This document shows, piece after piece, positions 27,234-36,413 of a stretch of 64,000 bases of DNA. Source of the stretch: JAJFUI01 sp039698035 (GTDB taxonomy: Bacteria; Planctomycetota; Planctomycetia; Pirellulales; Thermoguttaceae); NCBI GenBank assembly GCA_039698035.1, contig JBDKSW010000003.1:175105-239104 (forward strand). Direction: 5' to 3'. The position numbers were made by a program, and so were the translations under genes. The stretch's first letter is position 1. Every line of letters begins with the position of its first letter. The notes beneath the pieces are model-generated. The model saw nothing but the letters and a program-made list of their open reading frames with translations, was not told the DNA's origin and searched no databases.

Positions 27234-28667
27234 ATGGCAGACCTGTTCATCACGGAAAACTTTCTGCTGCAAAGCGACCGAGCCGTGGCGTTGTATCACG
27301 GTTACGCCGCAGCGTTGCCGATCATCGATTTTCATTGCCACCTTCCGACGGCCGAGATCGCCGAGGATCGCCGGTTTTCAAATCTCGCGCAGATTTGGCT
27401 TGGCGGCGATCATTACAAATGGCGACTCATGCGGACGGCCGGCGTCCCGGAACGCTATTGCACGGGCGATGCGCCGGACTGGGAGAAGTTCGAGAAGTGG
27501 GCCGAGACAGTCCCGCAGTCGCTGCGCAATCCGGCCTATCACTGGGCACACCTCGAACTGAAACGGCCATTCGGCATCCGTGACCGGCTGTTGTCGCCGC
27601 AGACAGCGGCCGGCATTTGGGCCGAGTGTAACGCGAAGCTTGCCCAGCCCGACTTTTCCGCTCGCGGCATCATGCGGCAAATGAATGTCGTTCTTTGCTG
27701 CACGACCGACGATCCAACCGACTCGCTCGAACACCACCGGAGGATCGCCGCAGACGATTCGTTCCCGGTTCAGGTGCTGCCGACATTTCGTCCGGACCGG
27801 GCATTGGCCATTGCCCAGCCTTCGGCATGGAACGCCTGGGTCGAGCGGCTGGCCACGGCGAGCGAGATCGCGATTGGAGACGACTACGGCCGGTTCCTCG
27901 ACGCGCTGGACCAGCGACACGGGGTGTTTCACGCCGTTGGCTGCCGGTTGGCCGACCACGGACTCGAATCCTTCTGGGCCGAGGACTCGACGCCCAGGGA
28001 GGTCGCCTTGGCGTTTCAGCGGTTGCGAGCGGGAGAGCGGCTTACGGCCGAAGCGGGCGTCAAGTTCCGATCGGCCGTGCTCCATGAGCTGGCTTCGATG
28101 AACTGCCGACGAGGCTGGGCACAGCAGTTTCATTTTGGCGCCCTGCGAAACAACAACACGCGGATGCTGGAGGCGATCGGACCGGACACGGGTTTCGATT
28201 CGATTGACGAGGTTCAGGTGGCCCGCCCCATGGCCCGGTTTCTGGATCGCCTGGACCGCGCGGGCCGGCTGGCCAAGACTATCCTGTACAATCTGAACGC
28301 GGCGCACAACGACGTTGTGACGACGATGCTCGGCAACTTTCAGGACGGTATCACGCCTGGGAAGATGCAGCACGGGAGCGGCTGGTGGTTCCATGACCAG
28401 AAGGACGGGATCGAGCGGCAACTGGACACGCTTTCCAATCAGGGGCTGCTGAGCCGTTTTGTGGGGATGGTGACGGACAGCCGGTCTTTCCTCTCGTATC
28501 CGCGGCACGAATATTTTCGCCGGATTCTGTGCAACGTGCTTGGCGGAGACATGGCGCAGGGCCTTTTGCCGGACGATCTGGAGCTGGTCGGGGCCGTGGT
28601 GGCCGACATTTGCTATGGCAACGCGGCCCGGTACTTTGGTTTCCAACTGCCGGCGTTGGCACGGTGA
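27234..28667 (+). CDS. uxaC: Glucuronate (uronate) isomerase
   Basis: 477 residues from the ATG at 27234; the frame is open far upstream, but the family begins at this point. UxaC interconverts D-glucuronate/fructuronate and galacturonate/tagaturonate, the entry step of hexuronate catabolism. Diagnostic segments: IDFHCHLPTAEIAEDRRFSN, WLGGDHYKWRLMRTAGV, CTTDDPTDSLEHH, LPTFRPDRA, QFHFGALRNNNTRM, and SYPRHEYFRRILCN near the C-terminus. No other uronate genes are nearby. Expression is probably controlled through the promoter-terminator leader in front. Confidence 0.96.
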   Translation: MADLFITENFLLQSDRAVALYHGYAAALPIIDFHCHLPTAEIAEDRRFSNLAQIWLGGDHYKWRLMRTAGVPERYCTGDAPDWEKFEKWAETVPQSLRNPAYHWAHLELKRPFGIRDRLLSPQTAAGIWAECNAKLAQPDFSARGIMRQMNVVLCCTTDDPTDSLEHHRRIAADDSFPVQVLPTFRPDRALAIAQPSAWNAWVERLATASEIAIGDDYGRFLDALDQRHGVFHAVGCRLADHGLESFWAEDSTPREVALAFQRLRAGERLTAEAGVKFRSAVLHELASMNCRRGWAQQFHFGALRNNNTRMLEAIGPDTGFDSIDEVQVARPMARFLDRLDRAGRLAKTILYNLNAAHNDVVTTMLGNFQDGITPGKMQHGSGWWFHDQKDGIERQLDTLSNQGLLSRFVGMVTDSRSFLSYPRHEYFRRILCNVLGGDMAQGLLPDDLELVGAVVADICYGNAARYFGFQLPALAR

Positions 28668-28702
28668 CGCCGTGCGGCGAGCGCGGGCGGTCAAGAAACG
28701 CG

Positions 28703-28739
28703 GCCGCCGCCGGCTCAGGGGGGGTAAGCCAGCGGCGGC
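28703..28739. terminator. Hairpin between convergent uxaC and secretin genes
   Basis: GCCGCCGCCGGCT (28703-28715) pairs with AGCCAGCGGCGGC (28727-28739) at 12 of 13 positions across an 11-base loop. There is no T-run, so it may slow polymerase in both directions or be a REP-like element. Confidence 0.45.
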
Positions 28740-28810
28740 ACAGGGAGGGCGTTAGCCCTATTCGATCGTCGGCCGGCCATGGGAGGTGCGCGGCCGCTCG
28801 GGCAATCGAG

Positions 28811-31800
28811 CTACTGCTGGATGCCCATCTTTTCTTCTTCCTCTTCCTGGATGATGATTCGCGGCGTGACCATCATCATGAGGCTTTGCGTCTCGCGGCC
28901 GATGGCCGTGTTCTGGAAGAGCCGGTTGATGTAAGGCAGTTTGTTGAGCAAGGGGACGCCGTACTCGTTGCGGCCTTCGCTGAGACGCTTGATGCCGCCG
29001 AGCAAGACGGTGCCGCCGTCCGGGACGCTGACCGTCGTGGTCACCGTCACATAGGAGAACGTCGGCAACTGCACGGTCGTGCCGGTGCTGGTGCTCGTGG
29101 ACGTGTCGCTCTTATCGTTCCACAGCTTGTTCGACGCTGTGGCGGCGGCGAACAGACCACTTCGAGTCGATTCGGTGGTGGTGGTCGTCGAGCCGGTGAA
29201 CGTGAACGTGCTGACCGAGTCGATTTTGCTGAAGTAGGGAACGACCGTCAATCGGACGAACCGCCGGTCGCGTGAGACGACGGCTTGGACGGTCATTTGC
29301 GTCCCCTCGTTCAGGACGATGATGACGGGCTGCTGGGCAGCGGCGAAATCGCCGACCACCGGCACGACGCTGATGACGAACGGGCTTTGCGACGTGTCGG
29401 CCACGGTCGCTTGCTGACCGTTGAACAGGGTGACCTTGGGCGCCTGCAACACGTTGCTCCGTTTGTCGCCCTGAGCGGCCGAGATGAAGAAGTAGGCCTC
29501 GATGTCGCTGAGGATGGCGAAGCCCAATTGAGCGCCGGCCGTAGCGTCGTAGCCGCCGAACTGCGGCACGGCGAGCGAATAGCTGCTCTGAGTGAACGGG
29601 ATGTCCAAGTCGGAGCTGAATGTCGTCGGCGAGCTGAGGCCGACGGTCACGGTCCGGCTGGTGTCGGCGTTGGCGAAGTTGCGTGAATAGCCTTGGCCGG
29701 TGGCCGTGCTGGTCAGGGCGCTGGTGCTCTGAAGCTGGAAGGTGGAGTAATTCGCGCTGTCGATGTTGTCATTGATGGCGAAGTCGAAGTTAACGCCGAT
29801 CTTTTCAAAGAAGTTGTCGTTGAGGGTGATGAATCGCACCTCGATGGTGACCTGCAAGTCCTGAAGTCGTCGCAACTGGTCCAACAGGTCGGCGATCTCG
29901 TCGTGAACTTCCTGGGTCTGGCTGACGACCAGGGTCAGGTTGTTTTCGAAGTTGGCGATCGAGCCGGCTCCGCCCACGTCGTCCCACGAGCTGGGCTTGA
30001 CGGTTTGCTTGATGAGGTCGATGAGGCTGTCGAAGTCGGGCTGGGTTCCGCCGCCGACGCCGCCGGGTCCACCGGCCGCTGGAAGCAGCTTCGAGGCGCT
30101 CGCCGCGCCCGCATGGCTTGCGCCGGCGAGCTGGGCCAAGACGTTCGGATCCGTGGCGGCGGTGAGCGATTTGCTGTCGCGTGCGACAGTCATCGGAGAG
30201 CTGGTGGAGGAGCCGAACGGCGCTGCGCCGCCGAATCCGACCGAGCCCATCGCGTTTTCATAGGCTTTTCCGAGGCCGCTGTTTCCCGGCATGAAGTTCG
30301 GGATTGGCTGCACCAGGTCGCCGACGTAATAGGTAACCGTGTAGACGTGCACGTCGCGCATTTGCTCGCTGGTGATCTTCAGCACCTCGTCCTTGATGAC
30401 GTAGCTCAGGTGGAGCGGCTGGAGAATCAGGTTCAACGCGCTCTTGAGCATGATCTCCTGGCGGAGGTCGATGGTGATGGGCGTGTCGGTCGTGACGCCT
30501 TCCTCGGCCAATCCCTGCGGATCGAGGTACAGATTGACGCCACCCAGTTTGGCCATGTACTCCATGACCTTGCTCAGGGGGGCATTGTTGAATTGGGGAG
30601 CGACCGGCGTGCGAAGCTTCTTTTCGATTTCGACTTCGCGTTCGGAGCGTGCCCGACGACCGTCGTGGGCGAACTTCTGGCGCCGTGCGCTCAGCTTTTC
30701 CCAATCCTTGGCGTCGCCGTGGACGTAGGGCGTCCTGTCGTCGAACGGCAAGCTGGCTTCCTCGACATTGTCCATGGTGTCGACGAAGGCCTGCTCTTTG
30801 CGGTCGCGGATGCTCTTGGCCCGCTGCCAGTTGGCGACGAACTTGGTCTGCCACAGCAATTGCGTCGCGACGGGATTGTTCGGATCCAGATCATACGCCT
30901 GCTTGGCCTTTGCCATGGCCTCTGGATAGCGTTCCTCCTCCATGAGCTTATTGCAGTCGTTGACCATCAAGGCGAATTTTTCTTGGACTTCGAGCTTCAC
31001 CTTCTGGCGTCGCTCGACATCGGAGCGAACCTGGTTGTTCTTTTCGTTCAACTCGATCTGCGGGCGGTTCTGCTCGATCACCTGCTTGGTGTCGGCGATT
31101 GCCCGATCGACACGGCGGAGCAGCTGGTCGCGGATGGTCGGGTCCAGGCCGGACTGTTCGACGCGTTTTTTGGCGTCTTCGAGGACCGTTAGGGCACCCT
31201 TTGGATCCGTCTCGCGCATTGCGCGAGCATTGGACTCGCGATGGGCCAGATCGGAGGCGACCTGTCGGGCCAGCACTTGCTGACGCGCCATGGCGTCGTC
31301 GGCCATCGTCGGCGGGGCACCGGGCTGCGTACGAGCCGGGCCGGAAAGCATTTGCAGATAGTCCTGGAGTCGTCGCGCGGAGACGGGGTCTAAGTCGTTG
31401 GGATATTTGGCCGCTTGGCGGAAGAACTCGAGTGCGCGGTTGGTGTCACGCGCCTTGAGAGCTTCTTCGCCCTGCAAGAAGAGGGACATGCCGGGCGTGC
31501 GGGCGGCCGTAGCGCCTGAACGCGGCTCGGGCGGCGGAGTCGGTGTTTGCTCGGGCGTCGGGTAGGGATCCTGATTTTGGGCCAGCCACGGATTCGCGCG
31601 GTTAGCCGGCTGTTGGCTTGCGACTGGCGTGTTGTGCGTCGGATCGTTGTTGGCGTCGTAATAGGCGCGATTGGCGTTCCGATCCGTTCCGGTGGACTGT
31701 CCACTGGCCAGCGTCACCCCGTTTCCGCGGTTGCGCAGTTCTCGAATGTCCAACAGAACCAATGCCGGGCGATCGCCACCGGCGTAGGCGGCGTCAGGCA

Positions 31801-32953
31801 ACTGCAGACGATCGGCGGCCAAGGCCAAACCTTCGGCGCGGTCGAGCTGGCCGACGTTGATGGCATCACGAGCTTGGCGGACCAGCTCGATCGCACGTTG
31901 GGGCATTGCGTCGGCCGGCCGAGTTGCCGTCGGAGCCGCTCCGGGAGCGCCGGCTTGGCGTCGAGCGGCGGAGATCCGTCCGAGCAACTCCTGGGGTTTC
32001 TGCTCGAAGGGTCCGTAGACGATGCGAATTCCGGCGGCCCGCTCGGCGAGTCGCTCGGCCTCGCTGTACTCGCCCCAGCGTGCCAGCCCGTCGGCTTGCT
32101 CCATGAGGCTACGTGCGTACATACGGCTGTAGGCTTCGGTGGTTTTGTCGAGTCCGGCGAGATCCTTGCACTGACGAACGGCGGCCTCGACGCGTTCTGG
32201 AGTGTCGTCGGTCGGCCGATAATTGACATGCATGGCCCTGGCACGGGCGATGAAGTCCTCGGCGCGTCGGACATCGCCGACGGCCAGCGCGAGTCGAGCG
32301 GTTTTGAGGGGGCTGGCGTTGGCCAACGAAGCCGCATTGGCCGGCGGGGTTGGGGCATTGATTGGTGAATCGTTCCCTGGCAGCGAGCCGGGGGTACGAA
32401 CATCGCCTTGGCCGGGTTGCGTGGTCGGATAGGTGTGATCCATCGACGACTGGGCGGCGGCAGGACCGTTGACTTGGGGCAACGGCCTGAGTTCGGCGGT
32501 CGCCGGACGATTTGCCGCGTCGCGAGCGGCAAACGGATCGGTCGCGCCCGTCTTTCTGGACTTGTCGGAGGTGGCAGGCGAGAACAGCCGGCTCGGCTTG
32601 GCCGGCGCGGCGGCCGCGGCATTGCGTTTCCGTTCGAGGTCGTGCCGTGCCTTCTTTGGCGTGTCGCCGAGGTGGAAGGGGCCGTACTGAACGCCGAGCG
32701 ATTCGGCCTTCGAGATTAGCGACTCGGCCGCGTCAAGGTCGCCCTCGTTCATGGCTGCCCGGGCGCGGGTCAACAGGTCAGCGACTTGTCGGTCCGCCGA
32801 CTCTGGATTGGCCGCCGGGGCCGCCTGTCCCACGACTGCTGCGCCCAGCGTGGACGGCAGCGTACCCTGGATGGGTCCAGCCACGACTGCTCTCGTGCCT
32901 AGGACGGTCACTAAAGCCATCCAGCCGACAAGTGCGTGTGGTGTCGTTTTCAA
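28811..32953 (-). CDS. Giant secretin with N-terminal helical repeats (PilQ/GspD-like)
   Basis: 1,380 residues. After a signal peptide (about 1-25) there are at least five TPR-like helical repeats, including ARAAMNEGDLDAAESLISKA and ARLALAVGDVRRAEDFIARA, in Pro/Gln-rich surroundings to about residue 600. An N0/STN-like domain begins near 780 (FNNAPLSKVMEYMAKLGGVN), an N1-type segment near 1015, and the secretin pore domain runs from about 1035 (VTIEVRFITLNDNFFEKIG) to the end, with the VPDGGTVLLGGIKR signature near 1313. It would form the outer-membrane channel of a type IV pilus or type II secretion-like machine. It is about twice the usual length. Confidence 0.88.
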   Translation of the reverse strand: MKTTPHALVGWMALVTVLGTRAVVAGPIQGTLPSTLGAAVVGQAAPAANPESADRQVADLLTRARAAMNEGDLDAAESLISKAESLGVQYGPFHLGDTPKKARHDLERKRNAAAAAPAKPSRLFSPATSDKSRKTGATDPFAARDAANRPATAELRPLPQVNGPAAAQSSMDHTYPTTQPGQGDVRTPGSLPGNDSPINAPTPPANAASLANASPLKTARLALAVGDVRRAEDFIARARAMHVNYRPTDDTPERVEAAVRQCKDLAGLDKTTEAYSRMYARSLMEQADGLARWGEYSEAERLAERAAGIRIVYGPFEQKPQELLGRISAARRQAGAPGAAPTATRPADAMPQRAIELVRQARDAINVGQLDRAEGLALAADRLQLPDAAYAGGDRPALVLLDIRELRNRGNGVTLASGQSTGTDRNANRAYYDANNDPTHNTPVASQQPANRANPWLAQNQDPYPTPEQTPTPPPEPRSGATAARTPGMSLFLQGEEALKARDTNRALEFFRQAAKYPNDLDPVSARRLQDYLQMLSGPARTQPGAPPTMADDAMARQQVLARQVASDLAHRESNARAMRETDPKGALTVLEDAKKRVEQSGLDPTIRDQLLRRVDRAIADTKQVIEQNRPQIELNEKNNQVRSDVERRQKVKLEVQEKFALMVNDCNKLMEEERYPEAMAKAKQAYDLDPNNPVATQLLWQTKFVANWQRAKSIRDRKEQAFVDTMDNVEEASLPFDDRTPYVHGDAKDWEKLSARRQKFAHDGRRARSEREVEIEKKLRTPVAPQFNNAPLSKVMEYMAKLGGVNLYLDPQGLAEEGVTTDTPITIDLRQEIMLKSALNLILQPLHLSYVIKDEVLKITSEQMRDVHVYTVTYYVGDLVQPIPNFMPGNSGLGKAYENAMGSVGFGGAAPFGSSTSSPMTVARDSKSLTAATDPNVLAQLAGASHAGAASASKLLPAAGGPGGVGGGTQPDFDSLIDLIKQTVKPSSWDDVGGAGSIANFENNLTLVVSQTQEVHDEIADLLDQLRRLQDLQVTIEVRFITLNDNFFEKIGVNFDFAINDNIDSANYSTFQLQSTSALTSTATGQGYSRNFANADTSRTVTVGLSSPTTFSSDLDIPFTQSSYSLAVPQFGGYDATAGAQLGFAILSDIEAYFFISAAQGDKRSNVLQAPKVTLFNGQQATVADTSQSPFVISVVPVVGDFAAAQQPVIIVLNEGTQMTVQAVVSRDRRFVRLTVVPYFSKIDSVSTFTFTGSTTTTTESTRSGLFAAATASNKLWNDKSDTSTSTSTGTTVQLPTFSYVTVTTTVSVPDGGTVLLGGIKRLSEGRNEYGVPLLNKLPYINRLFQNTAIGRETQSLMMMVTPRIIIQEEEEEKMGIQQ

Positions 32954-33302
32954 ACGAGTTCTCCTTGGTCAGGCTCATCCGCTTCGTGCCGGCGTCCATG
33001 CCGTCCGGGAATTCTTCGAAGTGGGCCGTGTTCGAGGTCAAATTGTGAAATTCCGGTAGATGAGAGCGGGTTAAATACCTTTGGCGGCCGGATGGGGTCA
33101 AGATCAGTTCCGAGAAGATTTCTTCAACTCTGGGCCAGAAAACGCCGAGTGGCGGCTGGCGGCATTACCCAGCCCGCCAGAAATGCCTGCTTGGCGATTG
33201 CGAGGAGCGAAACCACACTCGTGGAGAGCATGGTCGGCGGCGAAGGATGGCGTCGGCGCGGATCGCTTGCGACGGAGCGAAGAAGTTCAGCCGGTCGGTG
33301 CG
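32954..33302. other. Spacer within the pilus-type operon
   Basis: 349 bases between the stop of the preceding minus-strand gene and the secretin start. No gene, clear terminator or strong promoter is visible. A separate promoter for the secretin gene would be reasonable but is not supported. Confidence 0.35.
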
Positions 33303-35060
33303 TTATCTGGCCCTGGATCGGGTTCTGGGCGTCCTTGGACCGGAGTCGCCGAGGCCCCTGAGACCGCTGCTGGGCTTGGGCGTTGCTGTGGGGGATTTCG
33401 CGGAGGAACCGGCGGGCTGGGCGTGCGTGGCCGCGTCGGCCTTCAACTGGTCGATCACCGACTTGTCTTCCGACTCGTTGCTGACGGTCAGGTCGCCGTT
33501 GGGCTGGAACAGGAGCACCTCGCCGGGCGTGGTCAATCGGCTGCGTCCCACGCGTTCGCCACCGCGGAAGTCGAGAGCGATGGCGCCCGAGTGGTAGTCC
33601 ACATCGTACTTCTTTGCGGCGTGCGTGAAGGTTGTGCCGGCGAACTCGATGAATTGGCCGCGGATCACGGTGAATTCATGGAACGCTTGGAAACCGCGCT
33701 CAACCCACTTGGCGACGACGACGCGTGCGGCGGGCTCGCGTCCTTGGGACACGGCAACGGCGAGAGTTTGCGCATTGGGGGGCGTGGAGATGACCGAGGT
33801 TGGCTCGGACCACTCGGTCTCGATCCAAGGATTCTTGGCCTCGGCCGAATCCTTCAAGTGACTTAACCTCAGACCACCGGTGGAGCCACTGGGCGGGATG
33901 TAGTTTGGGTTGACCAGCGCCAAGCGGAAGCGATAGACGTAGCGTTTTCCCGGTTCGACGGTGTAGTCGAAGAACCGGAGCAACCAAAACGCGGCGGCCT
34001 TTGGTTCATCCTTGGCTTCGGCCGCCTCTTGGGTAGACGTTGGCGCTTTTGCGGCGGCGGGGTCGTCGTAGGCTGAGCGTGTGTCGCCGCGGCCGTGGCG
34101 TCGCGTTCCCGGAGCGGCCCGTTTGCCGCCAATTCCCGCGCCAGGCGTCCCGGGTTGCGCGGCGGGTTTGCCGACACCGTCCGACGAATGACTGTCGGCG
34201 GCTTCCACCCGACCACTTTTGGCGTCGGGATCAACGACGGGGATTTCCTTTGGGTGGGCAGCGCTTTTTCCCCACTTGCTTCCGACCAAGGGCGCCAAAG
34301 GAAACGTCAAGGCCTCGTCGATGCAATCGGTTGGGACCACGTCGGACGTGCCGCTCTGCGCCCATTGGGCGGTGCGTTTTCTCACTTCGGCACGAAACGT
34401 GAAGCGGGTTGCCTTTTTCCAATCGAGCTCCGCGGGGTCTTCGCCGTCGGGCAATTCGATGCGCTGCACGAGATAGTCATCGTAGATGGGATAGTCACTT
34501 GTCGCACTGAAGTGCACGGACTTTCGCAATGCCTCGGTGTAGGCATCTTCCTGCATTTCGATGGGCACCAAGCCGGTCAGGACGATCCATCGTTGAAGGC
34601 GGACTTCACTGGTAATAGCGGTGGCCGCGCCCGTTGTCGTCTTAGCTTGAGCTTGCGTCGCCATGTTCACGGCGCCCACCTCGGCCTGTCCGCGAACGTT
34701 TTGCACGGCGAACACTTTGGGGCGTTCGCGCAGTTTTCTCTTGTCGAACTTGGGCGCGTCCCAATAGGTTGTCGTGAGATAGGGGCGATCGGCGATGGGC
34801 TGCCGACTCTGTTGCGCCAATGCGACGTAGTCCTTCGCGGTCAATGCGACCTTCAGGTCCGTGTTGGCGATGGAATCCTCGCCGCGTCGAACATTCTTGA
34901 TGAGCTCATCGGGAGTCCGCTGATAGCGATCGACGGTCGTGGCCTTGTAGACCAAGAACAGACCGAGCAGGCCAACCAGGCCCAGAGCGATTTTTTCGAC
35001 GTTTTGAATCAGGAGCGCCTGAATACTTTTGGCGTCCAACTGCATTTTAGGTTTTTTCAT
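33303..35060 (-). CDS. Pilus-operon membrane protein of unknown family (PilP position)
   Basis: 585 residues. A membrane helix is near residues 22-40 (ALGLVGLLGLFLVYKA) and the rest is predicted to be exported. Around residues 270-350 is a low-complexity linker, followed by a second folded part with FFDYTVEPGKRYVYRFRLAL and KWVERGFQAFHEFTVIRG. The C-terminus is Ser/Pro/Arg-rich. The position between PilO-like and secretin genes is where pilP lies in type IV pilus operons, but no lipobox or PilP motif is seen. It begins 3 bases after the PilO-like gene stop. It is likely a periplasmic coupling protein between inner-membrane parts and secretin. Confidence 0.6.
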   Translation of the reverse strand: MKKPKMQLDAKSIQALLIQNVEKIALGLVGLLGLFLVYKATTVDRYQRTPDELIKNVRRGEDSIANTDLKVALTAKDYVALAQQSRQPIADRPYLTTTYWDAPKFDKRKLRERPKVFAVQNVRGQAEVGAVNMATQAQAKTTTGAATAITSEVRLQRWIVLTGLVPIEMQEDAYTEALRKSVHFSATSDYPIYDDYLVQRIELPDGEDPAELDWKKATRFTFRAEVRKRTAQWAQSGTSDVVPTDCIDEALTFPLAPLVGSKWGKSAAHPKEIPVVDPDAKSGRVEAADSHSSDGVGKPAAQPGTPGAGIGGKRAAPGTRRHGRGDTRSAYDDPAAAKAPTSTQEAAEAKDEPKAAAFWLLRFFDYTVEPGKRYVYRFRLALVNPNYIPPSGSTGGLRLSHLKDSAEAKNPWIETEWSEPTSVISTPPNAQTLAVAVSQGREPAARVVVAKWVERGFQAFHEFTVIRGQFIEFAGTTFTHAAKKYDVDYHSGAIALDFRGGERVGRSRLTTPGEVLLFQPNGDLTVSNESEDKSVIDQLKADAATHAQPAGSSAKSPTATPKPSSGLRGLGDSGPRTPRTRSRAR

Positions 35061-35063
35061 GGC

Positions 35064-36413
35064 TCATCTCCGGCCGTTCCCCGGGGACCCTGCGGGGATC
35101 GGCGATCCGGTTGCGGCTCCCTTTCCCAACTTTTCGCGGTCGGGCGGGTTGAAGATGTAGATGACCGCATGAATTTCCACCGGCACCTCGATCCGTTGGG
35201 CTTCTTCCTCCACTTTGGTTGCGACGACGCCGACGCTTGGCCCCGCGGGGGCCGCACCCTGGGCGGGACCCGCGGCATCCGGGATGTCGCCCACCACGCG
35301 AACGCGACGGGCTTCGATCGGCATCCGCGAGTTGGCGCATTCGACGAGCAAGCTGGAGATGCGCATCGGATCCATCACGAGCTTGAGATGGAGCGGCATG
35401 ATCTTGAACTCGGCGTAGGGATGCTTGACGTACAGAGGCGGCAACGAGGCCTCGTAAGCCAGCGGCGTTCCCTTGTCGTCGACGTAACGGTCGGGAAAGA
35501 GTTGCCGACGAACTTGCTCTTCCAGCGGAATGGCTTCCATACTGCGCGGTTTTCTTTCGCGTGGCACGGCGGTGGTTGGCCCCTCGACGGTGAGCCCGAT
35601 AATTCTGCCCGGAACCTTCGCGGCCTCGGCCGCCGGGTCGGCAATTTCGATCGCCTCGATTCGCTTGACCGCGGCGTTTGCCTGGCTGGTCGCGCCCTGG
35701 TTGGTGCGTGCAATGGCCCGGAGGACCGCCTCGCAAACCCAAAGATCCTCTTGCGCCAAGACGACCGCGGTGGTCGTGGGCACCAGTTCCCACTGGAAAC
35801 GGTCTTCCCACTTTTGATAATCCGAGTCGTCCCAGTCCACGATGCCCTTGGGCTCGCCTTCGCCACGGTCGTCGGCGGCCAAGCCGGACGAACCTGAGCT
35901 GCGCGACTTTTTGCCGCCGCCAGCCGAGGCCGGTCCTTGCGTGCCATCATCGGGCTGGACTCGTGGAAACGCCTTGATGATCTTCCGCAGCGACGGGATG
36001 TAGGTGTGAATAAAGTTTTGGTAGATTCCGCGGTACTGATCGGCAAGCTCCTCGCCGGGCTTCAATTCATCGAAGGCCTTCTTGAACGGGGCGCCGAGTT
36101 TGTCCGGCACGCGATTGTTTTCCTGTTGCTGGCGATAGAGAGTTTCCCAGGCGGGATAGACGCCCTGGCCACCCTGTTTGAGCGATTCGGTCAGTTTCCG
36201 CACTTCGTCGACTTTCGTCTGGTTTGGCGGCTGGCCGGGGATTGAGATGCTCGAGAAGCTGGCGTCGATGGCCGATTTGCGCCGTTTGAACTGCGCATCC
36301 ATATCACCGGTGGCCAACCACCAGCAGACGAGCGAGACGACCAGTACGACCCCGCAAAGGATCCAGAACTGGTACTTCTTCGTGTCGGAGAGGATGATCT
36401 TGAGCTTGTCCAT
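35064..36413 (-). CDS. PilO-like inner-membrane protein
   Basis: 449 residues. One N-terminal helix (QFWILCGVVLVVSLVCWWLA, about 15-34) follows a short cytoplasmic tail MDKLKIILSDTKKY. A predicted coiled-coil segment (KVDEVRKLTESLKQGGQG) and a C-terminal ferredoxin-like domain with FKIMPLHLKLVMDPMRIS complete a PilO-like plan, expanded by linkers. The start overlaps the pilM/N stop by one base. In other type IV pilus systems PilO pairs with PilN in the periplasm and contacts PilP and the secretin. The identity is inferred from topology and gene order more than sequence. Confidence 0.6.
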   Translation of the reverse strand: MDKLKIILSDTKKYQFWILCGVVLVVSLVCWWLATGDMDAQFKRRKSAIDASFSSISIPGQPPNQTKVDEVRKLTESLKQGGQGVYPAWETLYRQQQENNRVPDKLGAPFKKAFDELKPGEELADQYRGIYQNFIHTYIPSLRKIIKAFPRVQPDDGTQGPASAGGGKKSRSSGSSGLAADDRGEGEPKGIVDWDDSDYQKWEDRFQWELVPTTTAVVLAQEDLWVCEAVLRAIARTNQGATSQANAAVKRIEAIEIADPAAEAAKVPGRIIGLTVEGPTTAVPRERKPRSMEAIPLEEQVRRQLFPDRYVDDKGTPLAYEASLPPLYVKHPYAEFKIMPLHLKLVMDPMRISSLLVECANSRMPIEARRVRVVGDIPDAAGPAQGAAPAGPSVGVVATKVEEEAQRIEVPVEIHAVIYIFNPPDREKLGKGAATGSPIPAGSPGNGRR